The translations under genes and the position numbers were made by a program. Below, one piece after another: positions 10,601-21,989 of a stretch of DNA of 64,000 nt (within the stretch, counting starts at the first letter, position 1; each line of letters starts with the position of its first letter). Origin of the DNA: Patella vulgata (taxonomy: Eukaryota > Mollusca > Gastropoda > Patellidae). The DNA lies in NCBI RefSeq assembly GCF_932274485.2, contig NC_065879.2, positions 90,515,459-90,579,458 on the forward strand, read 5' to 3'. The notes beneath the pieces were generated by a model. The model was not told the DNA's origin. It made no database searches and saw nothing but the letters and a program-made list of their open reading frames with translations.

Positions 10601-11850
10601 AATGGTGATCAAAATCCATAGACATTTAAAGTTAGGTGTCGATTTTATTGACATGGCAAAACACATTTTTTACAATTATTACAATAGGATTGACATAAAT
10701 TTTATTACAATAGGGGTTATGCCGTGTAACCCCTATTGTAATATCAACCTCTATTGTAATAAATTTGTCTAACTGCAGAAGAGAATTTTAAAAATGCGAT
10801 GAGGGGGATTATTTTATCTGATATGCATAAGGAAAAGACGTTCAAAGTCAACAGACGACCGATATTTCAGAGAACATACTTCAGGTTTTTTTTTAAATAT
10901 CATTGATTACAATAGGGATTGACTCTCCATTTTATTAATTCTCCAAACGTCTTTGATACATGATTTCAGTTGGGTTTTTATAATATTCTATACAGTATAA
11001 ATTCATACCAGTACTCATATATATTGATACGGATATGGTGATCCAAATCCATAGACATTTAAAGCTAGGTGTCGATTTTATTGATATGGCAAGACACATT
11101 TATTACAATTATTACAATACGGGTTGACATAAATTTTATTACAAAAGGGGTTATACCGTGTATCCCCTATTGTAATATCGACCCCTATTGTATAAATTCA
11201 TATCAGTACTCTTATAAGAATTATATTCATACGGATATGGTGATCAAAATCCATAGACATTTAAAGTTAGGTGTCGATTTTATTGACATGGCAAAATACA
11301 TTTATTACAATAGGGGTTGACAGAAATTTCATTACAATAGGGGTTATACCGTGTAACCCCTATTGTAATATCAACCCCTATTGTAATAAATGTGTCTAAG
11401 TGTAGAGAAGGATTTTAAAAAATGCTATCAGGAGGATTATTTGATCTGCTTTGCACACGGAAAAGATGTTCAAAATCCTCAGACGACAGATAGTTTAGAG
11501 AACATACTTTACGTTTATTTAAATATCATTGAGTACAATAAGGGTTGACATTCCATTTTAATAATTTCTCCAAACTCGTTAACGGCTTTTAATCATGTTT
11601 TCGGTCGCGGTGTTTCATAATATTCTATGCAGTATACCATTACTCCTATATATTGAAATTCAATGGGTTTTCAAAATCCATTGACTTTTAAATTTAGATG
11701 TCGAATTTATTGTATGGTAAAATACATTAATTACAGTTATTACAATAGGGGTTGATATTACAATAGGGGTTAATTGAAATTTTATTACAATTATTACATT
11801 TATTACAATAAGGGTTGTTATTACAATAGGGGTTGTAACAGCGCCAGCTA
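10601..11850. repeat. Higher-order satellite with palindromic TTACAATAGGGGTT units
   Basis: Units beginning GGTGATCAAAATCCATAGAC occur near 10607, 11037, 11239 and (diverged) 11669. Each carries TTACAATAGGGGTTGACA and its complement AACCCCTATTGTAA close together, so it can form hairpins. A second block (AAGAGAATTTTAAAAATGC ... CAGAGAACATACTT) separates units at about 10775 and 11403. The period is near 630 bp with an internal shortened copy. Confidence 0.75.
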
Positions 11851-11890
11851 ACAGTTGTCTTACCCACTTAGCCACCGTGACCCCCCCCCC
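11843..11890 (-). mobile_element. SINE family B head fragment
   Basis: Complement of the tRNA-like head only (CACGGTGGCTAAGTGGGTAA on the - strand), followed by a C-run. Confidence 0.5.
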
Positions 11891-12057
11891 CCCTTAGTCT
11901 ATATAGTTATATAGTACCACAAGGGTCTGTATAATGTCCGGTACTTATACCAGCAAGCTCTCTGAATTAATCACGCACATCAAGTCATGGATGACATTAA
12001 ATATGCCTAAATGAAACTTATACGACCCATATTGCCTACTGATTGTTGGATTTTACT

Positions 12058-12471
12058 TTAAAGATACATTATGGAAGATTAGATAAAGAGCTGACAGTTT
12101 TCACTATGATAGTTAAAAACTAAATAATGTAAAGGGAACATGCTGAAAATTTCAATCAAATTGCTCCAATCTGAACCGATATATTAGCCATTGAATATTA
12201 GGTCTAGCCTCGATCATCATTACTAAAGTCGATACGATAAAAACAAACAACAACATAATCTCGATTATCCATTTTTGCAATTAATCATCAATGAGCGTTG
12301 AGCAGCAGTTAGGATTCAAATCCAGTGAAAATCTAACACATACGATGGCATCAAGAGTTGAGGAAGGTCTCTTTACGTAAATAAATGTCTAATTAATAGT
12401 TTATATAACATTTCAAGCCTAAAGAAAGACCTGCAATAGGCAGATTTGGCTCTTGCATAATGTATGTTTAA
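12058..12471. mobile_element. TTAA-flanked MITE, family C, second copy
   Basis: About 414 bp with TTAA at both edges. The right arm is nearly identical to that of 21-567 (CAATAGGCAGATTTGGCTC). Its interior (CCTCGATCATCATTACTAAAG) matches the split copy at 36967-46699. Confidence 0.75.
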
Positions 12472-12567
12472 CTTATTCCTGTGTCAACATTCCAAAGATA
12501 ATCGAAACATAGTTTACTAAATGATAACTCTGTATATCCAACAGCAAGTGGTTGATTTTAGATAATA

Positions 12568-12705
12568 TTAAACATACATTATGGAAGAGCTAAATCTGTT
12601 TATTGCAGGTCTTTCTTTAGGCTTGAAATCTTATCTAAATTACTAATTAGACATTACTTAACCTATCCAGATCATAATCAACTCTAGATGGCATCGCTAA
12701 TCTGC
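12568..12705. mobile_element. Partial family C MITE, left arm
   Basis: TTAA followed by the family C left arm (ACATACATTATGGAAGAGC) and flank to GATGGCATCG; the rest is absent. The following 600 bp to the peroxidase exon hold nothing recognisable. Confidence 0.65.
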
Positions 12706-13341
12706 GATCTTAAGTGCATTATGAGCCGATTTACGGCATAACTTTCCTTCACGATTTAACCCCCCCCCCCAATTATCTCCCTTGTTTTCTTTTTCCCCAC
12801 CATGGAATAGCTACCTTCACACTTTTGAATTTGAAGTTGAAAATAATATTTTTGCCAATTTCTCAACTGGCAATAGTGAATTATAGGATTAATAGGATTA
12901 TTCTTTAACTAGGTAGGACTGTTTATAGATACCATCTATTTTAAGGCTTTATTTTAAAACATTTTAAAAATATAACTTAAAAATATGAAATCGTAACTTT
13001 AAGGCTGTACTTCCAATAACATCAATACCAGAGATTTTTGCGAAATGAAAATGAACATTCGCAAGTTGTTTTAGAGTGGCCCCTTATCCTAAGTTATTGT
13101 TTAGAAATTTACCTTTAAGCTTGAAATGACCTCGCAACTACAGTTCTCGCAAATGAGGTTAAAATTTCAAGATTCAAGCGCTGGATGTTAGTCCATCTGA
13201 ATGACCCCCTCCCCCCACCCCACACTGACCTGCACATCTGACAAGGGCAAACCATTCCGGAAAAGTTTGAACTTAACAAGTTTAGTGTTGGGGTTTTCAC
13301 TTGAACAAATCTGCTCTGTCTTACTAATTCCAGATTTCATC

Positions 13342-15925
13342 ATGTGGAGAAGCCTATTGTTAACTGGATTACTGTCACTGGTAGCTTGTACTGAAGCATT
13401 TTACTCGAGACGGGCATATAAACGATCGATCATTGGTAACCGCATCAGTTTCTATTTTGTAATAATTAAAACTAGTGACATTACAACCAATATTTGTTGT
13501 ATATTGTAATCATTGCAACCAATAGTTATTGTATATTGTAATCATTATAACAAATAGCTTTTGCATATTGTAATCAATACAATCAACATTTATTGTATAT
13601 TGTAATCATTACAACCAATAGTTATTGTATATTGTAATCATTGCAACCAATAGTTATTGCATATTGTAATCATTACAACCAACAGTTATTGTATATTGTA
13701 ATCATTCCAACCAATAGTTGTTGTATATCATTACAACCAACAGTTATTGTATATTGTAATCATTGCAACCAATATTTATTGCATACTGTAATCATTACAA
13801 CCAACAGTTATTGTATATTGTAATCATTCCAACCAATAGTTGTTGTATATCATTACAACCAACAGTTATTGTATATTGTAATCATTGCAAAGTATGTCAT
13901 TTCGGGACTAACGTATGGTTTAATTTCATTTCAATAATTCGCTTGTGCGTAGGGGTCTTTAGCGGTCCACCCGGAGGACCCGGAGAAAACCCACGAGGTT
14001 GGACAGGCGAACCTACCCCTTGTCACGTACAACCGGGGAATCAAAACCACGCCAGTTGACTCAATGACAGATTTATGATACAGCGCGCACACGCTAATCA
14101 TTCAGCCATGCCCCCCCCCCCCGTTAATTTAGGCAAAGATGTATTGATTTATTTTAGGGAATAACAAGTTTGGTACACAATGCTACATCCAAATATAAGC
14201 GACTCTGTTGGGGAAATAATCAACTGAGTTGGGGAAATAATCAACTACACGGTTTCCTGACGATACCGTAATCCACTGATTAATAAACCAACCAAATGCC
14301 TTAATTTATGAATATAAAAAACTTGTCTCGTCACGGACCAAAATACCATGCCAGTTCATCCCAACCCAGCTACATGGGAATTTATATTCCGTAATACTAA
14401 TACTGTAACCTGAGTATCATTCAATCTTGTGTATCTAGCACTAATTTCTTTCACATTCGTTTAATATCAGATCTTTGTTTAAAAAATTGTAAAAACTGTT
14501 TAAAATCACCATAAATCGTTTAATTTGTACTTCTGTCCAGCTTAAAGTTGACCATTCAATTTTGATAATGAGTGTCCAATTTACAAGTGTTTAATTTCTT
14601 GTTCACTGTTAAAATATAAACAACCCAATTAATTTCTGATGTATAATGATTAATTTTTGAACAGTGGTCAGAAAATTAAATACTTGTAAATTGGACACTC
14701 ATTATCAACATTAATCAGTCAGCTTTAAACTGGACACAAGTACAAATTAGATGATTTTTGGTGATTTAAACGATTTTTATGAATTTTTAAACAAAGATTT
14801 GATATTAAACGAATGTGAAAGAAATTAGTGCTAGACACACACGATTAAATGATACCTGGGTTACAGTAGTTGTAAAGGTATTTATTCGTATTATTAGATC
14901 GAGATAATGGAAAGTATATTATGTCTTTGACGATAGTTAAAAATTTCGTTTTACTTGTCCTTACTACACTAGGATCCGGAAGAATTGTTATCATTGACAT
15001 GTTATGGATGATTTGAGGGATTAGCCAATGAAACAATCTGTTACAGCTAGTTCTTGGTGTTTTGATGCACGGAACTGTGGGTAAACCACTGGAAACGTCA
15101 ACGCTGATTGATTAATCAATGTCTAACGTCATAGGGTCATAGTGAACTCTCACTATAACTTGTCAGATCTTGATGTAGTGTAGGCCATCGAAAGTACAAA
15201 AAAACGAAACGAAATATAGATCTGTATTGTAATCAGATTGGTGGATAAATGCATCATGAAGAGAATAAATACAGCTTATTATAGCGGTTGCCGTCGATAT
15301 TGAATTGTCTAACACGTGCGCTTCGTATCAAAAGGTCTATCAAGGCATGTCTAACCTTATGGGTCTTTTTTAGGGGTCCCGGATTCCACCGACTGTGAAT
15401 TGTTACACTTGAGAACAACTAAAGGACCCTAGACGGAAATAGACAAAGTTTGGGGGTTTAACGTTCACTTGACACACACACATCAGGTAATTTCTTGACT
15501 AACATGTGGCTCAATATTTTTTTCAATAACTTTGGATTGACGGGCGAACTTACTCCTTGTCACGTACTAGCGGGTAATCGAAATCACCCCGCTGGCTCAG
15601 TGACATACCTTGATTTAAACCATCGAACCAGAAATAAACTTGTATTCCATATAATAGTGTCATGTGATTATTTTCTCTTCTAGCTGACAAGTCTAAACCT
15701 GGTGATTATTGCTGCAAACATCATTATATTCTACTTCGCAAACTTTATCCTGATTCCTTAAAAAGGTAATCTTCCTATATCCGCATGCTTGTCTTATTGT
15801 TTTCCTACATATAGTTAACTCTCTCTCTCCTCACCCTCTCTCACTCTCTCTCTCACCCTCTCTCACTCTCTCTCACACACCGTCCCTCTCTCTCGCTCTC
15901 TCACACACCCTCTCTCACTCCCCCG

Positions 15926-15975
<50 letters not shown>

Positions 15976-17158
15976 CCCTCTCTCACTCTCCCGTCCCCCT
16001 CTCTCTCTCTCTCTCTCTCACACACCCTCTCTCACTCCCCCGTCCCTCTCTCTCTCTCACACACACACCCTCTCTCACTCCCCCGTCCCCTTCTCTCTCT
16101 CTCTCTGTCTCTCTCTCTCTCTGGCACACACACACCCTCTAGCTCTTCTCCCTCTCTCTCTCCCGTCCCCTCTATCCCTCTCTCTCTCTCTTTCTTTCTC
16201 TCTCTCTGTCTCTCTCTCTCGCACACACACCTTCTAGCTCTTCTCCCTCTCTCCCTCTCCCGTCCCCTCTCTCCCTCTCTCTCTCTTTCTCTCTCTCTCT
16301 CTGTCTCTCTCTCTCTCGCACACACACACCTTCTAGCTCTCCTCCCTCTCTCCCTCTCCCGTCCCCTCTCTCTCTCTCTCACACACACAGCCCCTCCCTC
16401 TCTCTCTCACACACACACAGCCCCTCGCTCTCTCTCTCTCCCTCTCTCACCCCCACTCTCTATCTCAGTGAGATCATATTGCGAAGTATAATATATATAT
16501 ATATATATTGTTTTGAACGTCGGCTATGATTCAGGAATGGAAGATGTTTTCCCATACCTACCTTGCAGTTGCCGTCTGATCCCGCCTTTAAGTCCAACCC
16601 TAGGTTCAGTAAGTAATTGTTCTATATTTATAAAAGGATGATTTTATCTCCGCCAATCCCGCCTCCCATCCGTCAGCACACCTTTTACTCATTAACGAAT
16701 AGTTTAACGAACGATTTACCCCCACCCCCACCTCCCCGTGAAGCACACATATAGTTTACATTCTGGCCCTAGATTGCTAAAAACATAAACGAATAGTTTA
16801 TTCCACTCCGTATCACTGCATTCATGCATGAATATATTAATAACACCCCCAGCTCCCTAATAAACAGAGATTTTCGCCCCCACCACTACCCTTTGGTGAG
16901 CAGAAGGTTGGCCTCCTTAATCGCCCCTTACACCGGTATTCATAAACGAATACCCCCTCACCGGTATCCCGACTATGTTAACAAACTTATAGTAAATCCT
17001 AAATGGTAATACATCTCAATTCAGCTAAACGAATAGTTCATCCTAAATGGTTCTAATATATCTTAATTCAGCTCGAAGCGATCCACGAGAACGAGCGAAT
17101 TTATTAACAACTTTCATCGATGGTTCCATCTTTCATGGTAGTAATAAGGACTCAAAAG
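13342..17158 (+). CDS. Secreted animal haem-peroxidase-like protein, partial (four exons)
   Basis: Exons 13342-13435, 15684-15765, 16535-16608 and 17072-17158 join through GT-AG introns in matching phase (1,2,1), giving 112 codons with the last exon still open. Residues 1-19 are a signal peptide (MWRSLLLTGLLSLVACTEA). Then come a CC pair (PGDYCCKHHY), GRCFPIPTLQLPSDPAF, and RSDPRERANLLTTFIDGS followed by IFHGSNKDS. These match the animal peroxidase order C-FPI-IP--DP ... RxQxNxLTSFIDGSxVYGS. The N-terminal half with the distal His and Ca-binding Asp is absent: the signal exon splices directly to the CC region. The usual YGS is HGS. Downstream exons (proximal His region) were not found. It could be a degenerate paralogue, or its missing exons may lie in unread introns. 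Confidence 0.6.
13456..13888 (+). repeat. Minisatellite, unit about 37-40 bp, in the peroxidase intron
   Basis: About ten to eleven copies of ATTGTAATCATTACAACC + AATAGTTATTGTAT, with small variants, including a duplicated three-unit block. It ends where a SINE begins. Confidence 0.85.
13889..14120 (-). mobile_element. SINE family A copy, antisense
   Basis: Lacks the CT-tail end and begins in GTCATTTCGGGACTAACG. It includes the central block and B box and ends in the complementary head (CACGCTAATCATTCAGCC) before a C-run. Confidence 0.75.
14400..14868. mobile_element. MITE with very long inverted arms
   Basis: Arms of about 200 bp: left TACTGTAACCTGAGTATC ... TGAGTGTCCAATTTACAAG, right the complement ending GATACCTGGGTTACAGTA. 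They are separated by a short loop near 14600-14650. Nearly the entire element can fold into one hairpin. Confidence 0.75.
15450..15620 (-). mobile_element. Degenerate SINE family A copy
   Basis: Recognisable GGGGGTTTAACGTTCAC start and CTTACTCCTTGTCACGTA and B-box regions, with the central block largely deleted. It is older than neighbouring copies. Confidence 0.55.
15821..16464. repeat. Long pyrimidine simple repeat (CT/CTCTCACACACC/CCCGTCCCC)
   Basis: About 640 bp almost purely pyrimidine on the + strand, with CACACA and CCGTCCCC interruptions in a loose higher-order period. It lies in intron 2 of the peroxidase-like gene. Arginine/glutamate frames on the opposite strand are artefacts of the repeat. 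Confidence 0.9.
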
Positions 17159-17317
17159 GTAAGCGATAAACTAGGGTTTTCTGGTTTAACTTGAAGTCGC
17201 CAAACCTCGTTGATTTGTCCCCCCCCGTCCCCACCAAACCGGTCATTGACAATTTCTGTGGATGTTATTTGTCGGGTTGTTTTGTGAGGAGACAATCTGC
17301 CTTTGTTAAAAATGTTA

Positions 17318-17470
17318 CATCTTTAGCTGTATGTAACATCTATAGCTGTATGTAACATCTATAGCTAAATGTTACACCTCTAGCTGTATATGACAACTAT
17401 AGCTAAATGTTACACCTCTAGCTGTATGTAACAACTATAGCTAAATGTAACACCTCTAGCTATATGTGAC
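17318..17470 (+). repeat. Minisatellite TGTAACATCTATAGCTGTA, unit about 20-40 bp
   Basis: Six or seven copies of an alternating GTAACATCTATAGCT / ACACCTCTAGCTGTAT unit, followed by a C-run. Confidence 0.75.
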
Positions 17471-18057
17471 CCCCCCCCCCCCCATAGTATACTGAGTCAC
17501 AATGAGGAAATTTTGAAAATTGAGTTATTGTTATTATCACATTCTCCAACTCATTACCTTCAATTTGATGTATATTTTTTACGAATTGGGCAAAATTGAC
17601 CTTACTGTGTCCATTAGAAAAGCTTTGTGAAAAAGCAAGTCAAAGATTTGGTATGTTCCAAAACAAAATCCCGTAGCAACCAGGCCATTTATTTGCAGTT
17701 TTGTCGTTGAACATATCTTTCCACGGGTTTTCAGGGGTGCTGACGACGAAAATCGTAATAAATGCACCCCTTTCGTAACGAAACTTCCACAACACATATG
17801 GCATAATATTCACATGATATTGTTATACTGAAGAACAATCTATACATGAGTAGTCTGCTGTGTATATTATAACTTTGTTGAGATGAACTCGGTTAATCTC
17901 ATCAATTAATTAGCACCATAGTGCCAGCTAGTGGTCAGGTGACTAAGATTGTTGATTGGATAATCATCACAGAAGCCGCCACAGCTGTACGCTGTAATAA
18001 TCATAAACAACATTTCTAATAAACAAACTTAATTCATTTCTACTGCTGTGCGAGTTA

Positions 18058-18412
18058 AAGGGACTCTTGCTGGCTTGACAGCTCCAGAAAATAAAAAAAA
18101 TAGCCTTATTCTAAGTACTAGATGTGTTAGTGTCCCACCTGTTGTGTAAATTATCCATTACATTCTATTTTACTTCTCCAGAGGGTTCAAAAATATTTTA
18201 AAATCTAAGTAACATTTGAAAAGCTTTACGTCAGGCTTTTCAAATCATTTGGTTGAATTTTTTCAATTTTTTCAATTAGGTGTGTTAAGAAGAAATTTGT
18301 ATCATCAATTAATTGGAATATTGTTAAATAGTACAATTTGTTGACCAGAATAAAGATTGGGACATATTATTCAGTTACAACAAGATTGGTTTTGAGCCTT
18401 TAAGGCTTGAAT
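18058..18412 (+). mobile_element. Short MITE family F, copy 1
   Basis: Starts TTAAAGGGACTCTTGCTGGC and ends GAGCCTTTAAGGC, about 355 bp. A strongly similar copy in inverse orientation lies at 20402-20755. TTAAAGG at both edges suggests short terminal inverted repeats. Confidence 0.7.
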
Positions 18413-18417
18413 ATCGT

Positions 18418-18702
18418 GTATGCAATCCGGTGTGGTTTCCTCATGTCAGTGGTGCAGGACGGAGGGCCTGACAATGACAGCTCTTTAGTCTTTCGGATGG
18501 GACGAAAAACCGAGATCCCGTGTATACATTGGTGTGCAAGTAAAATAACCCTTGACAGTTGGAATTCGATATAATATTAGGCCGTGTCGCCGGCAAAGTT
18601 TAAAATTTCCCCCGTAGCACTGTATGGCGTATGAGCGTCGTCATTTGTCCAGAAGGAGCAGAACAATGGCACGTTAAACTCCGTTTCATTTCATTTCATT
18701 TT
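18418..18702 (+). mobile_element. SINE family B copy lacking its head
   Basis: Body from GGTGTGGTTTCCTCATGTCAG through GGACGGAGGGCCTGACAA to GCACGTTAAACTCC and repeated TTTCA, typical of the family 3' end. Confidence 0.75.
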
Positions 18703-18849
18703 CGTGTATGCAAATGTCATGTGTCGACATGCTAAATATAGGGTACTGATTTCATTTCATTTCACAACGCCAGCTATTGCCACCATGGCAAATAACATCG
18801 TTATATACATACACGTTTTAATGTAATACTAGAACACTTATTATGGATA

Positions 18850-19117
18850 CAGAGAGAAGGGGTTTAACGTCCACTCGACACAAACTAGGTCATTTCGGGA
18901 CTAACATATGGTTTAATTTTATTTCACTATTTCTCTTGCGCGTAGTGGTCTTTAGCAGTAGGAAGAAACCGGAGGATCCGGAGAAAACCCACGAGATTGG
19001 ACAGGCGACCCTACTCCTTGTCACGTACAGCCGGGGATTCGAAACCACACCAGTTTACTCAATGACAGACCTTATGATACAGAACGCACGTGCTAACCAT
19101 TCGGCCATCTAACCCCC
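18850..19117 (-). mobile_element. SINE family A copy, near complete, antisense
   Basis: From GGGGTTTAACGTCCACTCG to the complementary tRNA-like head (GCTAACCATTCGGCCATCTA, i.e. TGGCCGAATGGTTAGC on the - strand, an A box). Confidence 0.8.
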
Positions 19118-19392
19118 CTTATTAAGGATACAATCACTTAGTTTATTATACTGCAACGTTTCAACAAGATTTCACAAGCCGTTTTCAAGCTGACAATGAG
19201 GTATCGGATTCGATCTCGGTATTCGCGCGGTTTCTCCTTGTCGGTGTACATGTTTGAGCAGTGTACGTAAAAGATCCCTTGACAATTGGACCTATTAGAA
19301 GCAAATGAATCACATTTTATTGAAAAATTCAAACCATTGCTTAATTCAAGGTGTTGATTTTTGTTATACCAACATTGTGGTTGTGTAAATTA

Positions 19393-19572
19393 AAATGGGT
19401 CTTTAGCAGTGGGAGGAAACCGGAGGACCCGGAGAAAACCCACGAGGTTGGACAGGCGCCCCTACTCCTTGTCACGTAAAACCGGGGATTCGAAATCACG
19501 CCAGTCGACTCAGTGACAGACTTTATGATACAGCGCGCGCACGCTAACCATTCAGCCATCCAACCCCCCAAT
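19393..19572 (-). mobile_element. SINE family A copy, head and central block
   Basis: Begins in GGTCTTTAGCAGTGGGAGG and runs through the B box to the A-box head (GCTAACCATTCAGCCATCCA). The 3' third is missing. Confidence 0.75.
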
Positions 19573-19894
19573 ACCATCTTAAAGACTTGTACAAAGACAA
19601 ATAGATTAAATTTGATTTCTCGTGGCACTATTTCGACATAATATCAATCGGAACAGTAACCTATTGATCTTATACAGAAGGGCAGTAAAAATTTTATAAT
19701 GGAACACAATTCAAGAAATTTGAAACATCTGTTAAAAATTTAAATTTAGACATCACATGTCCTCCGGGTCGCAAACTATTTATATGAGATAATTATCTCA
19801 TTGTGAAGACTAAAAATAGGCTTGTTGGTACCAACACGAACTTCAACTAACTGATCAACGGTTACGTGGTCGGAACCACAGTAAAAGTTTGGAA

Positions 19895-20243
19895 ATGAAT
19901 GAAATGAAATGGGGTTTAACGTCCTACTGTGCTGCTCCTATACTGGGCTAATACAGACGGGCATACGCCATACAGTGTGCTATGAGGTAAATTTTGCCAG
20001 GGCAGCGGCACTATCGCCTAGGTATCTTTTACGTGCATTCCAATATATACACGGGACATCGGTTTTTCGTCCCATCCGAAGGACTAGACAGATGTCCTTG
20101 TCAGGCCCTCCGTTCTGCACCACTGACAAGGGGAAACCACGTCGGGAAATCTGGATGAACTTACTCGGCCAATGCAGGGATCGAACACCCGACCTCCAGG
20201 CTAGCGAGCCAACTTCTTAACCACCTAGCCACCGTGGCTCCCT
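19895..20243 (-). mobile_element. SINE family B, full-length antisense copy
   Basis: About 350 bp from GAATGAAATGAAATGGGG, through GTTTAACGTCCTACTG, to the complementary head ending CTAGCCACCGTGGCTCCCT. With 55411-55790 it gives the best view of the family. Confidence 0.85.
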
Positions 20244-20401
20244 AATAAACATAATATATCAAACATAAATCAATATTAGGAAGCATCAATAATTAACATC
20301 TATAAAAGCGGTCGTTGAAAGGACCTGTAAAATGTTGTCGTTTATAATCGTTTACAACATTTGGTTTGTATAGGAACAGTCAAGGATTAAATCTATAGTC
20401 C

Positions 20402-20755
20402 GCTTAAAGGCTCAATACCACTCTTGTTTTAACTGAATAATATGTCCCAATCTCTGTTCTGGTCAACAAATTGTACTATTTTACAATATTCCAATTAATT
20501 GATGATACAAATTTCATCTTAAAACACCTAATTTAAAAAAATTGGAAAAATTCAACTAAATGATTTGAAAAGCCTGACGTAAAGCTTTCAAATCTGCTTT
20601 GGATTTAAAAATATTTTTGAACCCTGTGGACAAGTAAAATAGGATTTAATGGATAATTTACACTAACACATCTAGTACTTAGAATAAGGCTATTTTTTAT
20701 TTTCTGGAGCTGCTGTCAAGCCAGCAAGAGTGTTATTGTCCCTTTAAAAGAAATG
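20402..20755 (-). mobile_element. Short MITE family F, copy 2 (inverted)
   Basis: Inverse copy of 18058-18412. The pair frames about 2 kb containing four SINE copies, so they are either two independent insertions or ends of a larger composite. Confidence 0.7.
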
Positions 20756-21800
20756 CTGTTTTCAACAAAAGTGAAACTCTATACATACCCAAAATGAATT
20801 GCGTATATCACAATTATTAAACAGCATACGCATGGTTTTACATGAATGTAAAGTATACAAGTAATAGGATATGAATATTTATATTAAACCGAAATCTTAG
20901 TAATATTTTAATATCGGGTTATTTATATAAAGCATCTGTTAACAATCGTATACCGTGACCCAAATACTGTTGTTCGTACCTCACTTTGGGTCTACGGTTT
21001 ACGATATCATCTTTATAAACCTGCTATACTAGTTTAAAAATAAATAATGGAAATCATTTCAAAATTCTACGAAAATGACGTAATGTATACGCAATAGCCT
21101 GGATTATCACGTAGATACTTTCTCAAGATGATCACTGGTTCAGCTTTCGGGGCTGCCTCTTTGGTATAAAACATTTTGAACGCAATACAGGCTACAGTTT
21201 TAACGATTATTATTCAAATCCTCGAGAAAACCTCGTGAACGCGATAGAGGCTTCAGTGTTCAACACACCTTTCTCAAATTGGGTGTGAAGCATTGGAGTC
21301 ATGAGGTCAAACTGTGTTGACTTTCGGTGTTCCGCAACCTTCCGTGTCGGAGTTATTCCCCCTTTGCCGACAACCTTATGAAAACATTATAGACTATGTT
21401 TTGTTTTCGAAGTTGGCATGAAGTAGTTGCTGACATGAGAGAGAGGATGTACCTGAATGCAACAGGGGCTAAACTTTTTAACAGATTGTTTTTTTTTAAA
21501 ATTATATGAGAATTACTGGGGTCATGAGAAGACCATTCCTGTCAGTGGTCAAAGACCTTCCGTTTCAGAGCTACACACCGTCAACAATTGGAATATACAC
21601 TCCCACGTGGTTTAAAGTAACTAAGTGTCTAACTCAGTATTATCCAAAGTCGTCGACATTGAAAACACGAATTATGTACCAATTTAAATCAACATTGATG
21701 TTATAATCTTACTGGGAAAAGACGGGCTTCTTATTTCCAATATTTAAGACAAAATACACATTTTATCATTGGTACGCGAACCATTTCAATGTCATTTGTA
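20756..21800. other. AT-rich stretch, no recognised gene
   Basis: No supported exon or known repeat. Around 21625-21705 a short block (CCAAAGTCGTCGACATTG) resembles 49860-49920, so it belongs to another dispersed repeat. Confidence 0.4.
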
Positions 21801-21824
21801 ACATGGGACTCGAAGAACGGGGCT

Positions 21825-21862
21825 TGTCTACGATATCACCTTTGGTGAAAGTGGACGTTAAA
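21825..21862 (+). repeat. Short dispersed repeat D
   Basis: CTACGATATCACCTTTGGTG + AAAGTGGACGTTAAACTCC. Related copies lie at 23148-23192 (-), 32486-32530 (+), 37755-37790 (+) and 41138-41175 (-). It ends in the same GGACGTTAAA as both SINE families. Confidence 0.55.
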
Positions 21863-21989
21863 CTCCAGAAACGAATGACGAAGAACGAGGCTATAGACCT
21901 ATTCCACAAGTCATGTCAAAAGGTGACGCCATATTCTTATCTGGAGAGCATGTGCAATAAATACTATAGTTATAGACTGGAATAACCAG

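Noticed and set aside
13500-13890. CRISPR-like array
   Set aside because: Repeat and spacer are not distinguishable; it is an ordinary eukaryotic minisatellite within an intron.
16032-16388. Arg/Glu-rich protein on the - strand
   Set aside because: It is a translation of a CT/CACA simple repeat.
21870-21965. Further peroxidase exon (frame containing PIPQVMSKGDAIFLSGEH)
   Set aside because: The phase would fit exon 4, but the acceptor lies inside repeat D, the donor is poor, and the expected GD-R-E-P / REHN motifs are absent.
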